Below are positions 1 to 7,701 of a stretch of DNA of 22,791 bases, in pieces. The DNA is taken from NCBI GenBank assembly GCA_050945135.1, contig JBMNSJ010000034.1, forward strand, positions 1 through 22,791, written 5' to 3'. The first letter of the stretch is position 1. The number at the start of each line of letters is the position of its first letter. This DNA comes from WRIS01 sp050945135. Lineage in GTDB: Bacteria > Actinomycetota > Coriobacteriia > Coriobacteriales > Eggerthellaceae. A program made the translations under genes and the position numbers. The notes beneath the pieces are model-generated. The model was not told the DNA's origin and ran no database searches. It saw only the letters and a list, made by a program, of their open reading frames with translations.

Positions 1-10
1 AATGATGAAA

Positions 11-119
11 TTCATCAACACATTTTTTCCGAGTAACCTGTTGGTGGACATCAACAGAAAGACCCCATTTCTGAGGTCTTATCTGCAACTATTCAGTTTT
101 TCATCAACACATTTTTTCC
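11..119. repeat. 20-bp direct repeat pair, 89 bp apart
   Basis: The same 20 bases occur at 11-30 and 100-119 with no mismatch. On the minus strand they read GGAAAAAATGTGTTGATGAA. Between the copies lie two short inverted repeats: CTGTTG/CAACAG (38-43 and 52-57) and AAGACC/GGTCTT (59-64 and 75-80). The first copy also forms half of a small palindrome at 4-16. No open frame of note covers this stretch. The function is not recognised; it could belong to a larger repeat cluster extending left of the window. Confidence 0.6.
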
Positions 120-141
120 TATAGCCCTAAAGCTCCCTCAA

Positions 142-180
142 CAAGAAAAAGCCCCCTGCGCAGTTGGCGTAAGGGGCTTA
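142..180 (-). terminator. Rho-independent terminator of the aldolase gene
   Basis: On the minus strand the stem AAGCCCC (from 179 down to 173) pairs with GGGGCTT (155 down to 149) and is followed at once by TTTTTCTT (down to about 142). It lies about 20 nt past the aldolase stop codon, as expected for an intrinsic terminator. Confidence 0.85.
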
Positions 181-201
181 TCGTTTAGCTTGTAGGCAAG
201 T

Positions 202-1137
202 TTAGAGAGAGAAGTCTTCTTCTCCGTTAAAGATATCGAGCGCATCTTCAACGCTAGCATCAGCCAAGGTGATAGCTGAGATTGCCTTAGTAAGACGAAC
301 TGCTTCATCTAATGAACGCTGATGAATATTGCGTCCGGTTGCATTTCCGCATGCGCCACCGATGTGAATTTGATCATAGAGCTGCGAAAGGAAGGTTTGT
401 GCATCAACCGTTGATCCACCCGCACATACCAAACCACAACGACCAGAAGCCATGGATGCAACCTTGAGAGCCTCAGCGGCGCTACCCTCGGCAGGCTTTG
501 GAGGATTAACCTTAACAAAATCGGCGCCAAGACAGAGAGCAGCACCAGCTGCACCCGCAATCAAAGCCGGTGCTTTTTCGTCGGTAACAGCCTTACCGCG
601 TGGGTAAATCCAAAGCACAACGAGCAATCCGCTAGCATGAGCCTGAGCGATAAGCTCGCCTGCTTCAGCCATCATTGTTGATTCGTATTCGGATCCAAGA
701 TAAATCGTGTAGCCCAATCCAACGATGTTTACGCCCGCATCGCGCATTGCAAGAACTGCTTCGATATCGTAGAGCTGTGGAGAATAAGGATCGTCTTGGC
801 TTGTTTTGATGAGATTAGTTTTCGAATTCATCTTTACCAGATAGTTAATTTCTGGGTAATCCGCCGCATACTGTGCAATTAAGCCGCGTTGACCTGCCAG
901 CACGCCACATACTCCCTGACTGCCGATTTTAAAAAGATGCTCTGGTTCTGCATCGGCAATATCGATTCCTTCGCCATAGAAGTCATCGTTGAGATGCTCA
1001 ATCTTTTGATCGCAGGCGAACAGCATTAAGCGACCAGTTTCCCTGGTTGCCTTCATAAAGTTATCGATGTAGAGCTCACGTGATTCCGGCATCACATCTA
1101 CCGGCACCCGAACTTGATCTCGAGTGATTTTCGGCAT
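202..1137 (-). CDS. Class I fructose-bisphosphate aldolase-like protein (DhnA/FbaB family)
   Basis: A 311-residue cytosolic TIM-barrel aldolase of the archaeal-type class I family (COG1830: DhnA, FbaB, LsrF). The segment ADFVKVNPP carries the expected Schiff-base lysine, here Lys209, and a glycine-rich phosphate-binding region (AGGS, then IGGACGNATGRN) follows near residues 242-270. The N-terminal FACDQKIEHLN matches the family's DQ-x-EH motif. The family cleaves fructose-1,6-bisphosphate or related phosphosugars; members such as LsrF act on other substrates, so the exact reaction is not fixed. The start is certain: AAAGGAGG sits about 5 nt before the ATG. It is a single gene with its own terminator and no enzyme partner in view. 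Confidence 0.88.
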   Translation of the reverse strand: MPKITRDQVRVPVDVMPESRELYIDNFMKATRETGRLMLFACDQKIEHLNDDFYGEGIDIADAEPEHLFKIGSQGVCGVLAGQRGLIAQYAADYPEINYLVKMNSKTNLIKTSQDDPYSPQLYDIEAVLAMRDAGVNIVGLGYTIYLGSEYESTMMAEAGELIAQAHASGLLVVLWIYPRGKAVTDEKAPALIAGAAGAALCLGADFVKVNPPKPAEGSAAEALKVASMASGRCGLVCAGGSTVDAQTFLSQLYDQIHIGGACGNATGRNIHQRSLDEAVRLTKAISAITLADASVEDALDIFNGEEDFSL

Positions 1138-1243
1138 AGTTCCTCCTTTAAGAAGAGTAAATTAGTTACTTGAACGTTGCAGTTTATTCTAAAGGAAAGC
1201 ACCGCTTTACCGGGCATCATTCCATAAGAAACTCGTGAAAGCG

Positions 1244-2029
1244 CTAAAACCATTCTCTTTTATTGAATATGTATAGTCGTTCGAACTCATCCTGCGATTT
1301 CGTGAGATATAAAATTCCTTCAATAATTCCAATTACCCACACGACTGCCGAAGCAATACCGAGCGTAAGAATCGTGCCTAAGATGCTTACTGCCAGCATG
1401 ATAAAACCAGCGGTGTTGTATCCCAAATAGAACTTATGAATACCAAGCCAACCAAGAAATATCCCCAAGAGACCAGCAGCAACATGGTCTTTGGTAGAGA
1501 TTACTTGATTTTGATACCCCTGTGGATAATAGTATTGCTGGCTTTGTGGCGGAGTATTCGATCCTTGCGGAGGCACCTGATTGTTCTGCGTTGGAATCTG
1601 GTATCCTTGCGTACCCTGTGCAGCACCGGCAGCTACGGCAGCAGCTGCAGCCGCAGCAGCGGGCTCAGCAGGCTCTGGAATCGATACTTTAGGAATATCT
1701 GCACTTACGTTTTGGGCGCTAGAAGTAGCACCATCAGCAGGCTCACCTGGATGTGACACCGCTTCGCTTTTGCCCGGCTCCACTATTTGAGCCTCAACTT
1801 CAATAGGCTCATCTGGGACAGCATCAACCGCATCTGGCTCGTCTTGTTTTTGTGCTGCGGTTTTTTCTTCAGAAGCAGCAAGCTCAGCAGCAGATCGCGC
1901 TTTTATTTCCTCGAGTTTTGCTTGTGCGGCTTTAAGCTCTTCAATCGCACTTTTAATCTCTTCGGTCATTTCATCGTGCATGGAATTATCGCCAGACCCG
2001 TTGGCAATTCCTTCGCCCTTACTATCCAT
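1244..2029 (-). CDS. TM2 domain-containing membrane protein
   Basis: 261 residues from the ATG at 2029, preceded by GGGAGAG at a good distance; an upstream in-frame ATG at 2077 is less likely. The N-terminal third is charged and probably a short coiled coil (EEIKSAIEELKAAQAKLEEIK). The middle is low complexity, with acidic/proline runs, a polyalanine tract and a Q/P/Y-rich stretch. The last about 80 residues form a TM2 domain: two hydrophobic helices joined by a short turn, with the family motif GWLGIHKFYLGY. TM2 proteins are membrane proteins of mostly unknown role; the Q/P/Y-rich linker before TM2 is common in actinobacterial members. No partner is evident. Function unknown beyond the domain. 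Confidence 0.8.
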   Translation of the reverse strand: MDSKGEGIANGSGDNSMHDEMTEEIKSAIEELKAAQAKLEEIKARSAAELAASEEKTAAQKQDEPDAVDAVPDEPIEVEAQIVEPGKSEAVSHPGEPADGATSSAQNVSADIPKVSIPEPAEPAAAAAAAAVAAGAAQGTQGYQIPTQNNQVPPQGSNTPPQSQQYYYPQGYQNQVISTKDHVAAGLLGIFLGWLGIHKFYLGYNTAGFIMLAVSILGTILTLGIASAVVWVIGIIEGILYLTKSQDEFERLYIFNKREWF

Positions 2030-2250
2030 TCTGTCTCTCCCATCATGAGGTGCATGCATCATAATACTGAGCTGCACTACGCAAAAACGATACCGTCATG
2101 TTTCCGTAAACGAATAGAGAACCTTCGTCGCTTGCGCAACACATCTAGCTTATGAAACAGCAGATTTTCCTCTTATGTATAGGGTTTATAGTTTTGGGGT
2201 ACATAAGCTTTAGGGCTGTTTCGCGAAAGAAAATCTAAAGGTGCAGAAGC

Positions 2251-3126
2251 TTAATGCTCGGGAGTGTTTGAATCATTTCTCTCATCTGGCCCAGACACAC
2301 TAGCTGTTTTACGCTCTTGCTTATCTTGCTTTCTTTCTTCGCGTCTGTCGTGTAGCTCTGTTTTTTTCTGCACGATTTTATCGGAGCCATCGTTTTTAAC
2401 CTGCTTAGCTTTTCCGCCAATTTTTCCAGCAAGATTAATGAGCTTGTCGCGAAATACATATCCCAAAATAGCTAAAAGTGCACCGATTGAGAAAATGATG
2501 ATGCTCGAAACAATGTCGCCCTCAACAAGACCACCTGCAGCATAGGTCGAAACCATAATGCCTGGTATACGCCCGATGTTTGACAACACGAGAAAATCGC
2601 GCATACGCATCCCTGTTAGCGGAACCAAATAAGTAAAGACATCCTTTGGGAGCCCAGGAATAAGGAACAAAACGAAGACTAAGGTATTGAGTTTGCCACT
2701 TTTTTCAAACTCAACGAATTTTCCAAGATGTTTCGTAGACACCAGCGCTTGCACAAAGGGCGCGCCCAGCTTTCGAACAAGCACAAAGATAAACGCACTC
2801 GAAATAATACAGCCAATTAAGATTATCAAACCACCGAACCACGGTCCATACAGCATTCCTGCGGCAATTTGGGTAACCTCACCTGGGATGAAGGCAACTA
2901 CGATTTGCAAGAATTGCAATCCCAGTAAAATAAAGACACCAGCTGCGCCGGCGTTTTGGACTTCATGCAAGACACGCTGCACGCCACCTTCGGTAAAAAG
3001 CTCCTTGATGTAGGGCCACAAAAGAAAAACGACGAAAGTCATCAAGCCAAGGAAAACCAAAAGTCCGACGAACTTAAAGACATCCGCCTTACCGAAACGC
3101 TTAGCTTGCTTTTCTTTATTACTCAT
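2251..3126 (-). CDS. VTT (TVP38/TMEM64, DedA-like) family membrane protein
   Basis: 291 residues from the ATG at 3126 (MSNKEKQ). That ATG lies inside the last codons of the PRC-barrel gene: ATGAGTAA serves both, giving an 8-nt overlap and probable translational coupling. The frame is open further upstream but is antiparallel to nothing and lacks family character, so the longer reading is rejected. After a first membrane helix comes a VTT core with FIPGEVTQIAAG and LIPGLPKDVFTYLVPLTGM, both hallmark motifs, then SNIGRIPG and two more helices. The C-terminal about 50 residues are highly charged, rich in K, R, D and E. VTT proteins are linked to lipid scrambling, membrane homeostasis and polyprenyl-phosphate recycling; which applies here cannot be read from sequence. 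Confidence 0.85.
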   Translation of the reverse strand: MSNKEKQAKRFGKADVFKFVGLLVFLGLMTFVVFLLWPYIKELFTEGGVQRVLHEVQNAGAAGVFILLGLQFLQIVVAFIPGEVTQIAAGMLYGPWFGGLIILIGCIISSAFIFVLVRKLGAPFVQALVSTKHLGKFVEFEKSGKLNTLVFVLFLIPGLPKDVFTYLVPLTGMRMRDFLVLSNIGRIPGIMVSTYAAGGLVEGDIVSSIIIFSIGALLAILGYVFRDKLINLAGKIGGKAKQVKNDGSDKIVQKKTELHDRREERKQDKQERKTASVSGPDERNDSNTPEH

Positions 3127-3928
3127 CTTCGTTTCTTGCTTTGTTGTATTCTTCTTTGAAGGACGAGAACATGCCCTTCGTCTTGCCAATCTGCTTTCCT
3201 GTGGCATATGCCCCTTTGTTGACTGCTTCGCCAGTCTTCTTTGCAGCCACGCTTGCTTTTTCGGACACAGCGTCTTTAGTTTTTGATGCTTTATCAACTG
3301 CGACTGCAGTTGCAGCTCCTGCCTTTTCGGCTACGCCACCTTCGGTTGCGAGCTCTTTTATTTCCTCAGATACAAGAATGGCGCCTCGCTCAGGCTCTGT
3401 TTCTTCGCCTGCTTGCTCGTCGGATAATGAGAGGGCGACTCCCATGCCTTTCTTGAATCCAAGAATCATATCTGCAGGTACTTCGCGTTTTCCAAGAAGA
3501 GCATTTGCCGTTACGCCAGAATCTGACTCGACACTTTTGACCTGGCCAGTTGTTTGATTGAAAATGACATTGCCCACGGTGCCATAACTTGTTGAATCTT
3601 TAGTCATGAGAGGCAAGCCTATCCAAAGCACGCAAGCATCCGGGTTGATTCCCAGTGCTTTGTACGCGGCGTTATCGGTAGAGCCCGACTCGCTTCGAAT
3701 AACAATGCGGCCGTCAACCAAATCGTAGCCTTCGATTGATACGAACATATCCTTACGCTTGAACATCCACAACAAATCGGGGCGTTTCACGATGAAGCCC
3801 ACTACTCTTTTCTCGGTTGGGTGAAAAACGAATCTTCTAATTTTGCCGATGCGTCTCTTTCCTCGCTTACCACCGAGGACGCGCGTTCCTTTGAGTTCGT
3901 TTGTGGTTATGAGCTGTTTCTTTGCCAT
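3119..3928 (-). CDS. PRC-barrel domain-containing protein
   Basis: 269 residues. The N-terminal half has two PRC-barrel-like beta units: residues about 5-80 (GTRVLGGKRGKRRIGKIRRFVFHP) and about 95-165 (IGLPLMTKDSTSYGTVGNVIFN). The rest is an Ala/Lys/Glu-rich amphipathic tail (VAEKAGAATAVAVDKASK...) resembling the YtxH-type tail of the next gene upstream. PRC-barrels are small binding modules in RimM and photosynthetic H subunits; stand-alone versions often track with membrane or stress genes. No membrane helix or signal peptide is visible. The start lacks a clear Shine-Dalgarno: only GAAAG is seen, and a stable hairpin ends about 14 nt before the ATG. It is translated just before, and overlaps, the VTT gene. 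Confidence 0.75.
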   Translation of the reverse strand: MAKKQLITTNELKGTRVLGGKRGKRRIGKIRRFVFHPTEKRVVGFIVKRPDLLWMFKRKDMFVSIEGYDLVDGRIVIRSESGSTDNAAYKALGINPDACVLWIGLPLMTKDSTSYGTVGNVIFNQTTGQVKSVESDSGVTANALLGKREVPADMILGFKKGMGVALSLSDEQAGEETEPERGAILVSEEIKELATEGGVAEKAGAATAVAVDKASKTKDAVSEKASVAAKKTGEAVNKGAYATGKQIGKTKGMFSSFKEEYNKARNEDE

Positions 3929-3942
3929 GGCTTAACTTTCAA

Positions 3943-3962
3943 GGGCACCAGTAAAGGTGCCC
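3943..3962 (-). promoter_or_regulatory. Leader hairpin before the PRC-barrel start codon
   Basis: GGGCACC (3943-3949) pairs with GGTGCCC (3956-3962) around a 6-nt loop, 14 nt upstream of the ATG at 3928. No T-run follows on either strand, so it is not a clean intrinsic terminator. It may shield the weak ribosome site, or be a degenerate terminator of the YtxH gene. Confidence 0.4.
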
Positions 3963-4034
3963 CCTAAAATCGATTGTGAACAAAAATGCTCTTGTATTCT
4001 AGACCTGCGTTTCTGAACTAAACGCACAACGAAG

Positions 4035-4640
4035 TTATTTCTTGCTTGCATCTTCTGCAGCATCTTTAACCGCATCGGCAGCGTCGCTTGCAACATCTTT
4101 CGCCTCATCTGCAACATCTTTTGCTGCTTCTTTAGCGTCTTCAGCTTTTTCTTCTACCTTGTCGGCAGCAGTGGCAGTGATTTCTTTGGCACTATCAGCA
4201 GCGTCTTCTGCAACATTTGCAACCATAGGAACCTGATCCTCTACAGCGTTTTTAGCTTCTTCCGCATTTTTTGCAACCTGCGAAGCAATACGAGCACGAG
4301 CTGCTTCAATTTTTTCACGAAGCTCGTCGTTTTTCTCGGTGAAAACAGGCTTTACGCTATCGGCAGCTTCTTGAACCTTGCTTGAAGCTGTCTCGTAAAT
4401 TTGCTGACCCTTTTCTGCAGCGTTTGCAGCAGCTTCTTGGCCTTTTACCGTTGCCTCTTGATAAAATTGTTGAACGCTATCTGAAGCCTGGTTTCCGAAC
4501 TCTTGAGCCTGCCCCCATGTATCATTTACCTTGTCTGACACCATCGAACGCGTTTCAACGCCAGGACGAGGGGCATATAACAAAGCAATACCTGCGCCGA
4601 TTACACCACCAACGATAAAAGCACCGATCCCTTTACCCAT
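4035..4640 (-). CDS. YtxH domain-containing protein with LEA-like Ala/Lys/Glu tail
   Basis: 201 residues, with AAGGAGG before the ATG. The N-terminus (GAFIVGGVIGAGIALLYAPRPG) is the typical YtxH glycine-zipper membrane helix followed by the APxxG motif. The remaining about 170 residues are an almost uninterrupted amphipathic repeat of A, K, D, E and V in roughly 11-residue steps (ADKVEEKAEDAKEAAKDVAD), like apolipoprotein or LEA proteins. YtxH proteins are small membrane-tethered proteins, often called gas-vesicle or general-stress proteins, of poorly defined role. An envelope-stress function alongside the PRC-barrel and VTT genes is an inference. The upstream region has a good -10 (TATAAT on the minus strand near 4688) but no recognisable -35. 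Confidence 0.8.
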   Translation of the reverse strand: MGKGIGAFIVGGVIGAGIALLYAPRPGVETRSMVSDKVNDTWGQAQEFGNQASDSVQQFYQEATVKGQEAAANAAEKGQQIYETASSKVQEAADSVKPVFTEKNDELREKIEAARARIASQVAKNAEEAKNAVEDQVPMVANVAEDAADSAKEITATAADKVEEKAEDAKEAAKDVADEAKDVASDAADAVKDAAEDASKK

Positions 4641-4958
4641 AAATGCCTCCTTCAGACATAGTATTCATTGGTTTCTACGTTTCACATTATATGACATAGC
4701 CCTCGCTTTCCCCTTCTTCTCAGGAAAAATGCGTGGTATTCATTAAATAGTTGCCGAGACGTTAAGAACCTTATCGCATGACGAAGCAAAACACTGAGTC
4801 CTGTTTGACCAAACCTGCAAAACCGCCGATGCGACTCATCTACGAGATGCCTGAATCTAAGCTGTGCTACACCAGCGTTCGAGAGCAACATGCCAAGAAA
4901 AGCTTAGCTAATGCCTTGCGAAAACAAGGGCGTATCGCAGGTGTCAGAGCACCAGTTT
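4641..4958. other. 318-bp gap between YtxH and ddl; no convincing gene
   Basis: The left part holds the YtxH ribosome site and a possible -10 box (TATAAT, minus strand, about 4683-4692). A plus-strand frame of 65 codons opens with ATG at 4778 and ends inside the ddl 3' end. It has no ribosome site and no recognisable domain. A minus-strand frame of 69 codons covers the same bases. Neither is called. The small stem CCTTG/CAAGG past the ddl stop has no T-run, so no terminator is clear. Confidence 0.5.
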
Positions 4959-5942
4959 TTATGCGTATTGGCTGACCAGCTGGTCGAAAACTCCTGCCAT
5001 AGTCAAGCCAGAAGCTTCACAGGCCGCAGGGAAAAGTGATAGCTCAGTCATGCCTGGCGAAATATCAACTTCAAGAAGTCGCGCCTGTGCTCCATCCCAG
5101 ATAAGGTCAACGCGTCCCAAATCGCGAACTCCATAGGCGCGATATGCCTCAAGCGCAGCACGTTCTATTTCGGCTCGAATTGCGTGTGCCTGCGCTTCAT
5201 CGTCGCTCAACGACGAGTTCCGAACCGGCGCAAACAGCTCTACACCATTCGCAGAAAGTCTGGCTGCCGTATCGTAGAGGCCCTCAGTTGGAACGATTTC
5301 GACAGGAGGCAAGGCGTGCGCATCCCATCCTTCGCCCAGAATCGAAACGGCAAGTTCGACTCCCTCAATCCATTGCTGAATGATAACTTCGCTATCGTAG
5401 CTCAAAGCGTCCAATATAGCTTCGCCCAGCTCATCAAGCTGCGTAACCTTATGTACGCCCATAGCTGAACCACCGCATGCGGGCTTGATAGCAAGGGGAA
5501 AGCCGCCAGGAATACGCTGCTCGACTAGATCAAGCGCCGTAGCTGCACCCATATCTTTGAAGGCATCTCGTGAAATACAAATTCCTTCTGGCCAAAACGC
5601 TGCCTCGGCGCCATGCTCGAGTTTGCGATAATCCCTTATCGTTGAAGAAAGGAAGGCTTTGTTCCAAGTTTTTCTGCATACTGAAGCAGACGAGCCCACA
5701 AAAGGAATCTCTAAGAACTCCAAAAGGCTTTGAATGGTTCCGTCTTCACCATGCTTTCCGTGCAAGGCGCTATAGCATACTTGCGGGCGCTCGCTTCTGA
5801 GCGTAGGAACGAGTTCGCGTGTTGTATCAAGAGGAACAACTTTGTGACCAGCCTCTTCGAGCGCTAAACAAACTTGCTTGCCGCTGTTCAAACTGAATTC
5901 ACGTTCAAACGAGCTGCCGCCCATCAATACTGCTACCTTCAT
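4959..5942 (-). CDS. ddl: D-alanine--D-alanine ligase
   Basis: 327-residue ATP-grasp enzyme that joins two D-alanines for peptidoglycan precursors in the cytosol. Seen motifs: GGSSFEREFSLNSG at the N-terminus (family GGxSxEREVSLxSG), HGKHGEDGTIQSLLEFL, the central ATP-grasp segment GGFPLAIKPACGGSAMGVHKV, YGVRDLGRVDLIWDG with the substrate arginine, and LLEVDISPGMTELS at the metal site. Most Ddl enzymes have EVN at that last site; here it is EVD, a conservative change that still allows metal binding. The usual MDK in the ATP lid region is replaced by WNK. Length is slightly above E. coli DdlB. It is the last gene of a five-gene run starting at serS, 29 bp after the aminotransferase. Confidence 0.9.
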   Translation of the reverse strand: MKVAVLMGGSSFEREFSLNSGKQVCLALEEAGHKVVPLDTTRELVPTLRSERPQVCYSALHGKHGEDGTIQSLLEFLEIPFVGSSASVCRKTWNKAFLSSTIRDYRKLEHGAEAAFWPEGICISRDAFKDMGAATALDLVEQRIPGGFPLAIKPACGGSAMGVHKVTQLDELGEAILDALSYDSEVIIQQWIEGVELAVSILGEGWDAHALPPVEIVPTEGLYDTAARLSANGVELFAPVRNSSLSDDEAQAHAIRAEIERAALEAYRAYGVRDLGRVDLIWDGAQARLLEVDISPGMTELSLFPAACEASGLTMAGVFDQLVSQYA

Positions 5943-5971
5943 ACGATCACCATTCTCTTATCGTTTCGCTA

Positions 5972-7243
5972 TTACTTACGCGTTTCGTTGGTTTTTATAG
6001 CCCCCGCGTCAAGGAAGGCCCGGTAAAGCTCAAGGCGTTCGTTGATTACAACCGACAACCTTCTGATTGCTTCTCGAAGGTTTTCAGGGCTTTCAAAACA
6101 AAAGGCAAGGCGCATACTGTTCTTGCCCGTTACTCCATCGGGATAGAAAGAATCTCCCGGGGTATAAGTAACTCCATTTTCTAGAGCAGTTGTAAGCATC
6201 GAGCCCGTGTCAACATAATCTGGCAAGGTAGCCCAAATAAAGAAGCCGCCTTCTGGATGCGTCCATGTAGCTTCAGGAGGAAAGAATTCTTCGAGGGCAT
6301 CAAGCATGGCATCGCGGCGCATATGGTAGGTTTCGATAAACTTCTGCAAGGTTTTCTGCCAAGGAGTATCGGTGAAATAATGTTCGACTGTTACCATCGT
6401 AAAGGCACTTCCACACAAGTCGGTACCTTGTTTTACCAGATTGATGCGAGACAAGAAGCACTTCTCAGCAATAATCCATCCCGTTCGCAAGCCAGGAGCA
6501 AAGGTTTTGGAAACCGTTCCCAAATACACAACCTTGTCTGACATAGCTTTGAGCGGAAGAGCGTGCCCTCCTTCAAAACGTAAACGACCATAGGGATCAT
6601 CCTCGATTACGAGGAAATCATACTCTTCTGAGAGTTCGAGCAAGCGCTTTCTGCGCTCAGGAACAAGCGTAACGCCTGCAGGGTTTTGAAAATTTGGGAT
6701 GGTGTAGAGAAACTTCACCTTGCCCTTGCCTATTTTTTTCAGCTCTTCTTCAAGAAGATCCATGCGCATTCCCTCGTCGTCGAGAGGAATACAACGCACA
6801 TCAGGTTCATAGGCAGAAAAGGCCTGTAAAGCACCTAAATAAGTAGGCCCTTCAGCGATGATGATATCGCCTGGATCAATAAAAGCCTTCGCTATAAGAT
6901 CGAGAGCCTCCTGGGCGCCAGAGGTGAGCATCACATCTTCGGGCCGAGCACGAATTCCACTATCGCGTACGAGCTCACACACGACACGCTTAGTTCCTTC
7001 GAGTCCATCGGTAGACGTGTATTGCAAGGCTAAAGTACGCTCGTCCTCGGTAGCCGCCAACACCGCTTGCTTGACAGATTCTTCTGGTAATAAAGAAACG
7101 TCAGGCATTCCGCCTGACAATGAAATAACATCCGCGCGCGTTGCCGCAGAAAACAGATCGCGCACCGCAGAGGTCCGCATTTTCTTGACGCGGTTAGCGA
7201 CTTTGTCGCCGGTGTAATCAAATGTTATATGTGCTGAAGACAT
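5972..7243 (-). CDS. PLP-dependent aminotransferase, class I/II (LysN/MocR-like, no HTH)
   Basis: 423 residues from the ATG at 7243; a GTG five codons upstream (7258) is an alternative start. Fold type I aminotransferase: ISLSGGMPDVSLLP near the N-terminus, TSGAQEALDLIAKAF, TIPNFQNPAGVTL with the conserved NPxG, VIEDDPYGRLRF with the cofactor aspartate, and GTVSKTFAPGLRTGWI carrying the PLP lysine (Lys246). The C-terminal NSMRLAFCF supplies the substrate arginine. This is the group of 2-aminoadipate and broad-range aromatic/branched-chain aminotransferases related to MocR regulators, but without the winged-helix domain. Substrate cannot be fixed. It sits between the CphA-N-like gene (about 22 nt from its stop to this ATG) and ddl, probably co-transcribed. 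Confidence 0.85.
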   Translation of the reverse strand: MSSAHITFDYTGDKVANRVKKMRTSAVRDLFSAATRADVISLSGGMPDVSLLPEESVKQAVLAATEDERTLALQYTSTDGLEGTKRVVCELVRDSGIRARPEDVMLTSGAQEALDLIAKAFIDPGDIIIAEGPTYLGALQAFSAYEPDVRCIPLDDEGMRMDLLEEELKKIGKGKVKFLYTIPNFQNPAGVTLVPERRKRLLELSEEYDFLVIEDDPYGRLRFEGGHALPLKAMSDKVVYLGTVSKTFAPGLRTGWIIAEKCFLSRINLVKQGTDLCGSAFTMVTVEHYFTDTPWQKTLQKFIETYHMRRDAMLDALEEFFPPEATWTHPEGGFFIWATLPDYVDTGSMLTTALENGVTYTPGDSFYPDGVTGKNSMRLAFCFESPENLREAIRRLSVVINERLELYRAFLDAGAIKTNETRK

Positions 7244-7265
7244 CGCATACTCTATCACTCGCGGC

Positions 7266-7700
7266 CTATCGGTTTACGTAGGATATCACTGCTTTGTTAA
7301 GAATTGATATCGCATCGCGAAAAGCTCGTAAAGCGTTCAAATCATCGGTGAAGCTGACTTCAATACACGCCCGACCAGCCTGCTCATCGATCCATTCGCT
7401 GGTGCCAACAAATATTTCCGCAGACTGTCGACATTGAGCTGCTTGCAAATCAATAACAAGATGCTCGAGTAGATGAGGGATTGAGGTGTTTTCCATTACC
7501 GCCGCAAAAGTTGGCCCATACGCATTTTTACAGGTGTGTTTGCCAAGACCAGGAAAATCAGATGAAAGCCCTCGTATAAGCTCCGGGCTGGTATAACGAT
7601 GCGCTTCATTATCAATCTGAAGAAGACAAACGATACGATCCTGCTTAACCCTTAGCTGCTCAATTGCACAAGCTGGACTCTGTGCATTGGTGGTGTGCAT
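7266..7700 (-). CDS. Small protein resembling the N-terminal domain of cyanophycin synthetase
   Basis: 144 residues from the ATG at 7700; a TTG at 7709 is also possible and would overlap the preceding gene's stop. Not a well-known gene. The stretch TSIPHLLEHLVIDLQ resembles the conserved (V/I)xEHVALELQ element in the N-terminal domain of cyanophycin synthetase. The ending (IEVSFTDDLNALRAFRDAISILNKAV) also fits that domain, where a beta strand is followed by an ALRAxxxAxxLxNxxL helix. There is no ATP-grasp or Mur-ligase part in or next to it, so it cannot make cyanophycin. The link is by pattern recall and moderately sure. It is tightly packed between the membrane protein and the aminotransferase, so co-expression is likely. 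Confidence 0.55.
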   Translation of the reverse strand: MHTTNAQSPACAIEQLRVKQDRIVCLLQIDNEAHRYTSPELIRGLSSDFPGLGKHTCKNAYGPTFAAVMENTSIPHLLEHLVIDLQAAQCRQSAEIFVGTSEWIDEQAGRACIEVSFTDDLNALRAFRDAISILNKAVISYVNR

Positions 7701-7701
7701 A

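Noticed and set aside
1581..1790. Alanine-rich plus-strand frame opposite the TM2 gene
   Set aside because: It is the antisense reading of the polyalanine codon run, which stays open by composition.
2206..2255. Terminator after the VTT gene
   Set aside because: AAGCTTTAG/CTAAAG pairings are scattered and no T-run follows on the minus strand.
3127..3297. Longer N-terminus of the VTT protein
   Set aside because: It overlaps the PRC-barrel coding region in another frame and is a lysine/arginine-rich shadow.
4778..4975. 65-codon plus-strand frame before ddl
   Set aside because: No ribosome site, no known domain, overlaps the ddl 3' end, and a comparable frame exists on the opposite strand.
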